The position numbers and the translations under genes were made by a program. A stretch of DNA of 64,000 bases, from positions 372,001-436,000 of the forward strand of contig JAHLKI010000003.1 in the NCBI GenBank assembly GCA_025602905.1, in the 5' to 3' direction. Shown here piece after piece: positions 1-17,479 of this stretch; the stretch's first letter is position 1; each line of letters opens with the position of its first letter. The DNA is from Phlyctochytrium arcticum (lineage: Eukaryota; Chytridiomycota; Chytridiomycetes; Chytridiales; Chytridiaceae). Under the pieces are notes generated by a model, which was given only the letters and a program-made list of their open reading frames with translations, was not told where the DNA came from and did not search any database.

Positions 1-1441
1 GGCCTGCAACAGTAGCGGCATCCTTGTGTTCGTCGACGTTGATGTAGAGAGGGGCTTTGCGGAGGGAAACACGGGCGAGATCTTCGACCTTGGTAGTTTG
101 CGTGGCGGAGAAGAGCATTGTTTGACGTTCTGTGTGAGAAAAAGAGAAATGGGGTCAGACACAGGTTTGAAAGGGGATAGTGGCTGCTTCTCTTCTCACA
201 GCAACTGGGGATCACGATACACAAGCGTTCACAGTGAGTGTATCAACGTAAACGGCATGTGCGAAGTGATATCGGCGTCATACCTATAACGCTGGTGGCA
301 CTAAAGAACCATGCCAGCGCCTCAAACGGAAACCTTTTTTCTCTAGCAAAGCGTTTCCCTCCATCGACCCGGGGGTCAACAGATGAATGAAACGAGCATA
401 CACACCGAGCATGGGAGTGAAACACACCCGGTGCATACCCATTTGCGTCCATCAGGGGTGGGGATCGGGGAGGGATGGGGTGTGAGGCTTACCTGACGGG
501 AGAAGCTTGATGATTTGGTGCATCTCTTCTTCGAAACCAACTTCCAGAATCCGATCAGCCTCATCAATGACCAGCACCTTGAGGTTCTTGACAATGAAAC
601 CCTTTGTGTTTTGCAGATGATCCAGCAGACGACCCGGGGTTGCAATCAGCAAATTGACCCCTTTGCCCAGCTTCTCAGCCTCAGCTTTGCGATTGGCACC
701 GCCCATGACAATACCAAAGGTTTGATGTTGGTACTTCATAAGCTCCTTGGCGACACCAAAGATTTGCAGGGCCAGCTCACGTGTTGGGGAAATGACAATG
801 ATGCCGGTACCATTCCGTGGCTTGAACTTGGTCTTGACAAGATATTCTACCGCAGGAATCAAAAACGCCAGCGTTTTGCCTGAACCAGTCTTGGCGGCAC
901 CGAGAATGTCACGGCCAGTCATTGCAGCGGGGATACTACGAGCCTGGACTTCAGTCATTGTGGTGAAACCCATGTCGGCAATGGCACGGGCAGTGTTTTC
1001 GGATACTTGAAGGGATGTGAATGCGTGATCGACCTCGGCCTCTGGATCGGTAGAGCCTAAACATGTCAGCAGATTAGCTTTTTTGTGAATTTCATGTCAC
1101 AAGCAAACGTAGTACTTACGATCAAGAACAATATTCTCGCCGCGATCTCGGGCGACAATGTTGTCGGAAGCGTCTTCCATCGATGGTTCTTCTCTTGGTC
1201 GCTTGGTACCAATCTGGACAGGTGCAGAGTCCTGTTCGTCGACTTCGCTTTCAGCCTCAGAGTCGTCCTCAGCACTTGAGGAATCATCCTTCTCTTGTTC
1301 TTGTGATGGTGGTGGTGGTGACGATGATGGACTTGGTGCTGACTCTTCTTCCTGCTCTTCTTCCGGGATTTCGACCGGATCGGCCTTTGGCCTCTTGGAA
1401 AGGGGCATGCCTGCCCGTGGTGTTGCACGTTTCCGTGCCAT
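1..1441 (-). CDS. HAS1: DEAD-box RNA helicase HAS1/DDX18, 3' end missing
   Basis: ATP-dependent RNA helicase of the HAS1/DDX18 family, which acts in the nucleolus in 40S and 60S subunit assembly. Exons read on the minus strand: 1441-1120, 1056-493 and 129 to the window edge. The N-terminus is acidic and Ser/Glu-rich. It is followed by the family's Q-motif area ([16 protein letters not shown]), Walker [10 protein letters not shown], motif Ia PTRELALQ, motif Ib TPGRLLDHL, the DEAD-type motif [17 protein letters not shown] and motif [18 protein letters not shown] in the third exon. The introns restore one frame (phase 1 at both junctions). ATG at 1453 would add four residues; 1441 ([11 protein letters not shown]) is preferred. 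The second intron (130-492, 363 nt) is far longer than the 50-66 nt usual here. The helicase C-lobe lies outside the window. Confidence 0.95.
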
Positions 1442-1667
1442 GATTTTCAACAAAGGTGCTCAGAGCGAGAACAATATGTGACTGGTTGAGGCGAGGTGGT
1501 GGTGGGGGTCGGGTGCAGTAGGTATAGTTGGAGTGCAAAGTTTCTGGGCTCAGCCTTTCTGTGAAGGCAGGGAATGGGAGTGTCGCCAGCTTTTAAAGCA
1601 TTTCTTCCGGCAAAAACAAAAAAACCGTGTTTACCCAAGCCACTGTCATCTGTCTAAATCCGGCATT

Positions 1668-1766
1668 ATGAATAACGGAAAGTCGGAGTCAAAGTCCGAA
1701 CGCGAATTTGAGCGGAGCTTGGAAGCTTGCCGAGACTGCATTTTGGATGACGAGAACAGCTTCTAA
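1668..1766 (+). other. Possible 32-codon upstream ORF of the RAD5-like gene
   Basis: An ATG at 1668 opens 32 codons ending in TAA at 1764-1766. The last A of the stop is the first A of the main ATG (TAATG). If transcription starts upstream of 1668, this would be a stop-start overlapping leader ORF able to limit or couple translation of the helicase. The composition is unremarkable and there is no independent evidence of translation. Confidence 0.3.
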
Positions 1767-4700
1767 TGACACAGGAGGACGGCACTGAGCGGTCGGATCC
1801 CATTCAGTGCGAATCAACACAAGCACTCAAGGAGCGACTTTCGACTTTGCAGCAGTTGCTGGGCGCGTCACTGTCAACCGCTCAGACGTTGTTGCACGCT
1901 GCCAATGGCAAGCTGGATGCCGCCGTATCGCTCTACTTTGAGCAGCCGGACCAATATCTGGAGGATTCCCCGCAACCTGCTCCTCCGCCTGTTGGTGGAC
2001 TGAAGCGCAAAGCGGATTCGGGTGGCCTTTCAATGAGAAAAGCCCGAAAGACCTTTTCCTTGGAGACCCATGGTCCCGCTCTCTTGGGCGAGACGGTATT
2101 GATCGTGTTCTCTACGGTTAAAGGCGGAGGATATGTCCGAGATGGGGATGAGATTGATCTACTGAAGGCTGGTGCTGCTTCGATGAGCTCAATAGGTCAG
2201 TCAAGCCTCATCAATCCTCCATCTACTTTTTGTTTATAATAACCCGTGGACAGGCTTGAAGAAAAGTCGAGGGGGGCGAAAAAAGAGCACATTCACGAGG
2301 CCGAATGCATCCAATACTTCCATGATTGGGTCTTCTGGCCCCATAACTCGTTTGAGTGTTGGCTCACGCGAATTTGGAAAGTTGAAAACCGATGATGCCC
2401 GGTGGTTGGGAAAACTGATCGAGCTTGGCATAGTCGAGGTTCGCGGAACGGTAGTTTCAGCTCCCGCATATCTCACGCTAATGTGTGACGTGATACTTCA
2501 AGTTCAAATCTACTTGACTGCGCGGGCCTGCCTGCCCCCACCTCCCACAGCCACTGAACAGGAGGTGAAAGATCGCAAGGCCGCACTTCTTATCCTGTTC
2601 AAAACGATAGGATTGCGAGCTAATGGGGCGGAAAAGTTGGATGACGCTGTTGAAGCCGTGGAAGACGAGAAAGACTTAGAAGGAGATCAAGTTGAGATGT
2701 TGTATGACAAGGCAAGGAGCTTCGAAGACGTTGGACTGGCAGATCCCCGCGAAGGAATTAATGTTGAACTTCGGGAATACCAAAAGCAGGTAATGCATTC
2801 GCGATATTTTTAGCGGGGATGTCACTTGCTCACACTTCGTGTCAAAATAGGCTCTCGCCTGGATGACAGCCAAAGAGAACTTGACGACCGACACGACTAT
2901 ACATTCTATACATCCGCTTTGGGAAGAATACTCTTTCCCTCCTGATCCCGAGAACCCCACTTTAATTCCTGACAACACGGAGAAATTTTACTACAACCCG
3001 TATACCGGAGAACTCAGTTTGGAGTTTCCCTCGGCTGCAGACAAAACACGCGGTGGAATTCTGGCAGATGAGATGGGACTGGGAAAGACATTAGAGACAT
3101 TGTCGCTCATTCACACCAACCGACCTGATCACGAGTGGACAGGCGATTTGGTCTGCCAAGTGTTTCAAGGATCGCAGTCATCAACATCACATGTTCTGGA
3201 CGCCGACAGCAGCAATGGCACGGCGAAGAAGACTCAGTTGCCACGGTCGCCTTCTACGCTGATTGTGTGCCCCGTATCCCTTATTGCGCAGTGGCGGGAC
3301 GAGATCGAGAACAAATTTACTGATAAATGTCTGACCTGTGTCCTGCACTACGGGACTGATCGAAATCTCTCACTGTCGCAGCTTACAAACTCCAAAACTG
3401 CTCCGGACGTGGTCATCACGAGTTACGGTGTAGTGTCACGAGAATGGTCAGTGGCTTTCCCTGGAGGGTCCGCGTCTACGAATCGCAACAAAACATCCAT
3501 GCTATTCGGAGTGGAATGGTTCCGTATTGTACTTGATGAAGCACATTTCATTAGGAATCGCGATACGGGAATGGCTCGTTCCTGTTCGGCATTGGAAGCA
3601 TCTCGGCGCTGGTGCGTAACTGGTACGCCCATCCAGAATAAGCTTGAGGATCTGTATTCGCTCGTACATTTCCTGCGCATAGACCCTTGGTCTAATTCGT
3701 CGTTCTGGCGACAATTCATCACTGTTCCATTCTTGAATAAGGACATGTCGTGTATCAACGTTGTACAATCTATTCTGGAGCCACTCGTCCTACGACGACA
3801 AAAGAGTACCCCATGGGGTCCCGAGGGAAAACCGTTAGTGTCCTTGCCAACCAAAACTGTGGATATTACCTACCTTGATTTCAGTGTGGAGGAGCGAGAT
3901 ATCTATACTGCTCTCTGGCGTAGGACCAAAACGCAATTGAATGCGTTCGTTCAAGCGGGCACGGTCATGAGTCATTGGGCCCATGTCTTCCAGATGCTCA
4001 CCCGTCTGCGACAATGCTGTCTTCATCCAAGTTTGGCCATGGGCGGAGCAAGCAAAAGCGGGGTTGTCGGCGAGGATGAACAGCGTTTAAACGATCTTAT
4101 TGAACGATTTCAAGCGGGCGGTGAAGGAGACGAGTTCATGGCTAGTGTCATCAAAAAATTGTCATCATCTCAAGCTGGAACCGCAGACTCGTCCGATGAT
4201 GACAATGCGTGTCCCATTTGCTTTGACTTGATGACACAACCAACATTGCTGCCGTGTCTACATGTCAGCTGTTATGAATGCATTGTGGGATACTTACAGC
4301 AAAAGGAGTCCAAGGGAGAGTCGGGCGAATGTCCTACCTGCCGGCGGGAGGTCAAGATGGAAGAACTTTTAGACGTTGTTCGCGCCCCGCAAGCTCCTGT
4401 ACGGTCCACTTCCAAGCTGTCGGAAGGCTCTCAACCTATTTCCTCGTCCCCAACCGCCATGGACGCACCATTGTCGCCACCGGCTATACCAGCCATTCGC
4501 CTTCGACGCCATGGTCCGCCCCCCTCAACGAAGCTTAAGACTTTGATTGCCGACCTCACTCAACTTCGTGACCACCACCCCACCATCAAGTCCGTTATAT
4601 TTTCCCAGTTTACATCGATGCTCAATATTTGCGAGCCTCTTTTGCGAGATCACGGTTTTCAGTTTGTGAGATTGGACGGGAGCTTGAGTCAGAAGCAGCG

Positions 4701-5121
4701 CGAAGATGTGTTGCGCACATTTGCGCGGGAAGAGGTAGAGGGTCCCGGCGAGGCTACAGTGCTATTAGCATCGGTACGAAGTGCGGGTGTGGGCTTGAAT
4801 TTGGTGAGAGCCAGTTTTGTGGTTATCCTGGAACCTTGGTGGAATGTATGTAAAAATGGAACTTCTTTTTTGGCGGATACATGAGTTTGACTGACCCTTT
4901 CGATCTTATAGGCCCCGGTAGAACAACAAACCATCGACCGCGTTCATCGATTGGGTCAGACCCGACCTGTCCAAGTGAAACGATACATTATGCTCAATTC
5001 AGTAGAGGAGAAAATGTTGAAAATTCAAGATAGAAAGAGAGTGCTGACCAATGTCGCTATGGGTCAAGATAAAGATGCTGGGCAAGCGAGAGTGGATGAG
5101 TTGAAGGCATTATTTGAATAG
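1766..5121 (+). CDS. RAD5: RAD5/HLTF-like SNF2 helicase and RING E3 ligase
   Basis: Homologue of RAD5/HLTF (S. pombe Rad8), a DNA translocase and ubiquitin ligase that polyubiquitinates PCNA in error-free damage tolerance. Exons 1766-2195, 2254-2789, 2851-4845 and 4912-5121 give about 1056 aa. Domains in order: a UBA/CUE-like helical segment near residues 20-55 (LLGASLSTAQTLLHAANGK); a HIRAN-like region (GREF-type turn GSREFGKLKTDDARWLGKL, then VEVRGTVV); SNF2 N-lobe with Walker A DEMGLGKT and LDEAHFIRN; a C3HC4 RING inserted between the lobes (CPICFDLMTQPTLLPCLHVSCYEC up to CPTCRR); and helicase C-lobe (RLDGSLSQKQRED, SVRSAGVGLNL, DRVHRLGQTRPV). The insertion of RING between the SNF2 lobes is diagnostic of the RAD5/RAD16 class. 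Introns are 58, 61 and 66 nt. Polyubiquitin and ubiquitin-eS31 are encoded nearby, but I infer no operon-like link. Confidence 0.95.
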
Positions 5122-5310
5122 CGCGTATATATTATTATGCATTTTGGTAATTTTGGGAGTACTGTACTTTATTTATGGCAAAATCGTATTGGAAAATACG
5201 GGTACTAGAAATACATGTATGGGTAGGTTAGAATTAACACATCACGGAAAATTTTAAAAATCTCGGGAAAACGGCTGTTTTTGTCCATGATTGACGTCGG
5301 GACATCTTAT

Positions 5311-7750
5311 TCAGTACCGCCAGCGGGGGCGATTATCCGCTTCCCCCGCTTTGGGAGCGCCCTTGTTGAGATTATGCGCAACTGTTTTCGGCACGTATTT
5401 GGTGTTGTAAGCCATAAGTTTCGGCTTGAGGGCAGGTGGTTTAAAAATGCTGGCAGCATCCGTCCTAACCCCTTTATTGTCTGCAATATTTTGGGATACG
5501 GATCGCGACAATCCACTCCCAGCGAACATAGGGTTGGCGTTCATGCCACCATCTGTTCGTACTTTCCGGTTGATGCGTGAGGTCTCACCGGCGACAGTGT
5601 CCTTTACACGCCCAGCTTCCGGAACCTTGGATCTGATTTGCGATAGCTGATACGAGGACTTTTTGGCTATGACAGCTACGACCGTAGTCGTTGAGCTCAA
5701 ATCCGATTTGGAGGACACTGATCTCGACATGGAAGATAAAGATGCTGCGTGAGAAGTTGCCATACGCCGTGTTGCGGTACTTGGCTTTATTGTGGAAGTT
5801 GAGGACGTCTGGGAGGATGGGGAAGATGAAGTGCTCGAGGGCACAGGGCGGCGGAGTTTGTTGTCGGTAGACTTTGTCGTGGTGGGTATCGATATCAGAT
5901 GTTTCCCCGTTGCGGTGGTAGCATTAGGAGCGGCAACGGCATAGACTCGAGGATAAGTCCTCTGAGGAGCTAACAAGTTGGACGACCGTGTCGGTGCTGG
6001 CAATTTCTCCCTAGGTTTCGGTTCTTCGCGATGAACAGCTCGCAAGGTACTCGTTAAAGTTTTAGGCTGCGGTTTTAGGCCCAACTTATCAGCACGTGGT
6101 GTAGAACGGGTAAGTTCGCCCGCTCTTTTAGGCGAGGTATGTGACAGGGAACGATGAAGACCAAGTGCTGAAGGTGCGCGAGACGCAAGGTATCTGCTTT
6201 CTACAGGTATTGGCGGGCGTCGTGGTTGCAGACGGGACGTTCGCGCGTCCGGCTGCGGCTGAGAACGTTCGTAAGCTGAGGAATGAAGGCTGGGGCGCAC
6301 AGGCCCTCCTGTGGTGACTGCTTTCTTTCCCGGAGCAGCCACTTTCACTACTGATGCCCGGCGGTCCGAACCGGCCGTCGTTATCTTGTGGGGTGAATCC
6401 GCGATACCCCCTTTTCCCCCGCGCCGTTCAACTACTCCCTCCATCTTGACCACCACTACTTGGCCCCCAGCACGCAGATGCCACGTTTGCGAGTACCAGC
6501 CGGCAACCAAACTCCGAAAATTCACAGTCAAACGCACGTCTCCCATTGCGAGTACTTTGCCAGTCGTTACCCGCGGGTCAAACACCCGACGATGGACTGG
6601 TAATGCCTTTTGTTTTTGGCCCGGAATAGGAGCTACGGCTTGATTTCGCATGTAAACTGGACCAATCGCACTCAAGGTCCAGGTAGAAATATAATTGTTG
6701 AAGTTGCGGAGCTGAAGAGTTTGGCGCGTATGGGTAATGTTTCTCGATATGCTTGGGAAATTTATCGTCACATTGCGAGATGCGGTAACATTGTAGTTCT
6801 GGGTATATGACTTCTTGAACGGTAAAATAATGACATTGGGGGCATTTGCTTCGGCAAGACTGCTGGTATCGCTCGACGCAAGATTTTCACGCCACTTTGG
6901 GAGGCCTGATACAGCCTCGAAATCACCTAGGTCAATGTGGTTTCCAAACGCTTCTGCTGATGCAGCGATAGGTGGGTCGTCCTCAAACCGCGTGTCCGAT
7001 GGGGACGGTGGCCTGTACCACACCTCCTCAGACTCCGTTTCATGCTGGAATCAACAGCTTAGTATATTTGCTTTGTGCGTGAATACCAGATGCTCACAAT
7101 ATCTGCCATAAGCGTTTCTCCAAATGGTGTGTCTGGTGTATTAGGGAGCAGATCAAGATACTGTCCCAATTGATCTACAACGGGTGTCCGCCAGTGTGGC
7201 TTTGTCACGAATAAGTAAAACCATTTCCAGATGCTTAAAATGGACGTACTCGCTGTTGGGCTGGCAATTTCCGGTCCAAAGAGCCCAGTATTGCTGAACG
7301 CTGTGAGAAAAAGACCCCTGGGGAACATGGTTCTCCATTGATCACGACGGAGGGGACATTATCGTCGTGAGAGTCATCTTCGGCTGGCTGCAGCTCAGAA
7401 AGCTGTGTATTGCGTTTAAGAGGAGAAGCGACCCTGTCATCGTTTGGATGATCAAAGTTATCGTCTTCGGGGTCGGACAACTCGAGCACATCTGCGAATG
7501 ACATTCAGCATGACATACTTTAGCACTCTTCACGCCTACAGACTCACCCGTAACGCCAAACTCCTCCGCTTGAAAGTCGATTGCCCCACTTGCTTCTTGC
7601 TCTGCAGAACGACACAATTTAATGGCTGGGCGCTGCTACGTCGGAGGAACACTTACCAAGGCGCAATGCCGTGAACTCGTCCACACATTGTAGATCCTCT
7701 TCGTCCCAGGGCCGCTCAACGGAGTTCCTGGGAGCAACGGCGGTTATCAT
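5311..7750 (-). CDS. Five-exon protein of unknown family with a possible ASH/Ig-like domain
   Basis: Exons in reading order: 7750-7657, 7601-7548, 7491-7250, 7199-7098 and 7044-5311, giving about 741 aa ending in TGA. All junctions have consensus donors (GTAAGT, GTGAGT, GTACGT, GTGAGC) and keep one frame. The N-terminal 110 residues are acidic (LELSDPEDDNFD). Residues around 190-340 alternate beta-strand-like segments (NVTINFPSISRNI, TLQLRNFNN, YISTWTLSAIGPVYMR, RLTVNFRSLVAGWYSQTW), resembling the ASH/Hydin-type Ig fold of centrosomal SPD-2/CEP192 proteins. The remainder is a basic, Ser/Thr/Pro-rich tail that looks disordered. The ASH assignment is by eye and tentative. It would fit an organism with centrioles. 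Start chosen as the first in-frame ATG of the first recognisable exon. Confidence 0.75.
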
Positions 7751-8102
7751 AAGGAAGCCGTAGAACAGGTGGCTAAGGTTGCCAAAGGCCGGTTCCGAAT
7801 GCTGCTCTTGTTATTGCCGAGATCACCCAGGTTCGGTTCCGTAAAATCAAAACGCGTCGTGGACTCGACAATTTGGCTTCCCCAGGGCATCAACGAGAAA
7901 GAGAGGAAAAAGGGAGGGAACGAGACAATTTACAGATATTTTGAGCGAAACTACTACAGCCAAATTTCGCAATGGATCAATCAACAGTCCAATCCTACCC
8001 GTCAGATATATCAGAATGGTAGCATACGTATGTGCTCAGAACGCTGAAGAGTGGGAAGAGTGTTTTTGATCGAGTATTACATATTTTATGGAAATGACAA
8101 GT
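7751..8102. other. Intergenic, no gene seen
   Basis: This is the gap between the 5' end of the preceding minus-strand gene and the 3' end of ubiquitin-eS31. A 92-codon plus-strand ORF (7769-8047) has no recognisable motif or splice context and is taken as chance. The promoter of the 7750 gene should lie here. Confidence 0.5.
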
Positions 8103-9624
<1,522 letters not shown>

Positions 9625-9810
9625 TGCCTCCTTTCTTTCGAAACTCTTGATGTATATAGCAGGCATATATTCGACATAGTTTTTGGAAGCATTTGCACTT
9701 TTGCGCAGCAAGCTAAGCCATGTTTTCTTTTTGGGACAAATTGTGAATGTTATCCTCAGAGTTTTTGAGCACCAAATTTCAGACCAAAATCTGTGAAATT
9801 GATCTGCAAA

Positions 9811-12404
<2,594 letters not shown>

Positions 12405-12599
12405 GTTTACATTGCTTTGACGGGATCTGATATTTAACTGTTGTGTGTACCGCTGGCATGCAAAGAGAATCTCAAAGTGTATTTATTATTTAGACTGGTT
12501 TTCATAAGGGAGAAAGTTTCTCAAACTTGTACATCACTGCCCATTCTATTTTTCATAATTTTGCATAAACAAAAAGTGTGGGAATATCTACAAAGTATG

Positions 12600-14456
12600 T
12601 CAAACTTGACCTCCACTCCCTGGCGTCTTTCTCCCTCCAACCTTTTCACCGGATCCCGACCCACCACTAGACGGCCCCTCCCCCCTTCCAAACCGCTTCT
12701 TGACCCTCGGTGCTTTTGGTATAGGACAATAACACCCCAAATACGACGCATACTGACTTGTCCGCTCATGTCTGACCGGTCCGTCATTATACACTAAATC
12801 AAAACCGCCAACACGGGGTCGAATCGGTTTGTTGGCATGTCGTTTCTCAAGGTCGACGACATCAAAACAGTCGCTCAGCATGGCATGTTTTAGGTCGTAG
12901 TCAAATTGGGTTTCGGCGGTTAGGGAGGGGGAAGCGTTTACTTCGAGGAGCCAGGGTTTGAGGTTGTCGTCTATCAGAATGTCGTATCCATATCTAAAAG
13001 GCATATACCATGTTAGCTGATTGTAGGTGGGGGATAAGGGTTGGGGCGGGGAGGGAACTTACAACTCAAAACAATGCTTGTCATTAATCATGACCTTTTG
13101 CACACTCATCAAACTCCGCACAACACTAGCCTCCATCTCGGTAAAAAGCTCATCAACCCGTTTGCCCCCGTACCGCGTCACCAAATACACTTTCAAGTTT
13201 CTCAATAACCATTTACATCCCCGATTGCTGCTATAATTCGGGCTATGTTTTTGGATAGCTACGTTGGTGGCGTGGATAAAGAGGTTGGAAATGTCTTTAG
13301 CTTGCATGCTGAAGGGGGTTGCGCTGAAGCGGCAGAAACCGGAGCGGTGCAGGTAGACGGTGAGGGGGTAGTAGGAGGTGACGAGAACGTAAATTCTTAT
13401 ATCGAATTTCTTCCCTATTTTTGTAGCACTGTTAGATTATAGCAAGGTGTCGTGATGGGAGAGTGCTGGCTTACCCCCAATCAAACACGGATTCTCAATG
13501 TACCTCTGCACAATATACGCTTCTGGGCCCTCTTCTCCCTCCCCTCGCACATTCCCCCTCACATCCTTTCTCCACCCACTAATCTGGCTCATCCGATTGA
13601 TCAAAAAGATGCCCTTCCCTTGCGCCTTCCCGACCGGTTTCATGATCCATACAGAGCCAGGGTTGCGTTTGAATTCCTCGGTGAATAGCGCGTGCTCGCC
13701 CGGTAGGACATAACTGGGAGAGAGGAAATCAAATTTGAGGGATTCGGGCTTTCCATACTCCTTTTCGATAGTTTTGATCATTCGTTTGACGTTTTTGACT
13801 AGGAGGTCTTTCCTGGTCAACTACACCCCGCAGGAACATGAATCAGACATAATCCCCGATTCGGATTTGATGATCACCACGACATACCTCATAATGATTC
13901 CGAAAATGATTAATCCGCTGCCCCTCCCCCAAATACACATGATCAAACTGGTCATGGACCCAATGCACATCAGCCCAAAAGAAATCCCAATCCATCGAAT
14001 CGCCTTCGGTCTCGCGCCAACCGCGATCGCGCATAACATCATAGACTGTGTTGCGGGAGTTTGTGCGAAAGCGGATCGGGAGGGGGGGTGTTGAGGTTGA
14101 TGTTGATGGGGATGAGACTGTTATTTGCGAAGAGGAGCCGATGGGGGTGGGATTTGGAGTGGAGGTTCGGAGGGGTGATGAGACTGATACGCTGGGAAGG
14201 CTATTGGTATTATCATTGTTGTTTTTTGCTGATCCTGATGATGCAGGCACAGCTGGCGGCCGACCCGACATGGATTTATCCGCCAAAGATCTATCTCAAA
14301 AAACAATCAGTAATCTTGCCTTGAATACTCGAAAGGATGAACATACCTGGATAGACTCTCACTATCCTTATCCCGTCGACCAGTGGCAACTGGTGTAGCT
14401 GTTCCTGCTGTTGTTCGCGTGAGCATTTTGACCATAAATCCGTCTGTATGCTGCAT
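12600..14456 (-). CDS. TTLL9: Tubulin-tyrosine-ligase-like protein, TTLL9 type
   Basis: Exons in reading order: 14456-14347, 14290-13888, 13820-13475, 13414-13063 and 12993-12600, about 534 aa. The TTL domain shows RGWRE...[29 protein letters not shown]-type sequence (INHFRNHYE), [37 protein letters not shown] continuation with [15 protein letters not shown]-type ([11 protein letters not shown]) and the ATP/metal-binding end [13 protein letters not shown], then [12 protein letters not shown], which is distinctive for TTLL9. TTLL9 modifies axonemal tubulin (polyglutamylation), so it supports a flagellated life stage. The C-terminal tail is Gly/Ser-rich. The start is uncertain: 14456, 14435 and 14564 are all in frame in the first exon. 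Confidence 0.9.
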
Positions 14457-14741
14457 GGGAAATCCTGGCTGAGCGGGACTTTGGATTACGTAATACGAGA
14501 AAGACTGGACGACTTGAAGTCTTGAACAACCAATTGGATGTAAAACATCCGCCAACTGCCCCAACGACTACCCAAATCAGTGTTTTTTGCAAGTACCAAA
14601 GACGCATTTCGATTATATGTAAGCTTCGATACATACCCCAACTATACCACCAATAAACGGCTATCTCTCCCCACTACTATGCAGTCTATCTAAAAGCCTA
14701 CGAAAGAAACAACAGGAACAGGAATACAGAAATAGAAGAAT

Positions 14742-14996
14742 TCAAAGCTTGGCTCGTAGGAGACCTGGCATGTTTTGCTGTTGGGAAGGTACTAATGATG
14801 AAGGTGGAGGCCCGCGTCTGGCAGCCGAAGCAGGAAAACGTTGCGTACTGGAGGAAGTAGAATCGGTAAAGGACAGTCGGCGGGGTCGCTGAATAGTTGG
14901 GTACCGAATTGTCGCCATGGGGGGTTGCATTCTACTTGCTCGTACGGTCAGGGTGGAAGTTTGACAGTCGTTAGCCTTTCCCTTACCCGGAATCAA
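14742..14996 (-). CDS. Possible small hypothetical protein
   Basis: An 84-codon open frame lies between TTLL9-like and polyubiquitin, Ser/Pro/Arg-rich with no recognised domain. It could be a terminal exon or chance. I see no convincing upstream exon. The remainder of 14457-15212 holds only the TTLL9-like 5' flank and the polyubiquitin 3' flank. Confidence 0.2.
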   Translation of the reverse strand: MIPGKGKANDCQTSTLTVRASRMQPPMATIRYPTIQRPRRLSFTDSTSSSTQRFPASAARRGPPPSSLVPSQQQNMPGLLRAKL

Positions 14997-15212
14997 CCTG
15001 TCGGCGGCAAGAGCTATTTTTGATTCCGATTTTTTGCCCGAGAATAAGCTTATTCCGAATTGTAAAAGACAACTTTGAGCGAAAGTCGCAAAAGCGCTTG
15101 AACAAACGTAAAAGGAAATGAGCTCGCGTAATATTCAAAAACACAGAATTCTTATACAAAGAAGAAAAAGAGCAAATATCAATTAAAAACAAGTCGACAC
15201 GAGTTCAAACAT

Positions 15213-17245
<2,033 letters not shown>

Positions 17246-17479
17246 AGCGAGCCGCGATGCCAAGCCCCAACTGCACTCGCCAAAGCGCCACATCACGGGA
17301 CAACTCGGTTGGCTCCATTTTGACAGTTGCACCCTTTCGCCTTTGGGGTGAATAAACTGCGCAATGCTTTTTGAGATGGGATGGATGAAGGATGCTTGAC
17401 AAGGGGACTTGGAAATATTTATGGGACTATCAAAACAATGTACAGAATGTATTAGATTGCCGGTCTGAACAATCTCGGC

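Noticed and set aside
7769..8047. 92-codon plus-strand ORF between the 7750 gene and ubiquitin-eS31
   Set aside because: No motif, no splice context and biased low-complexity composition.
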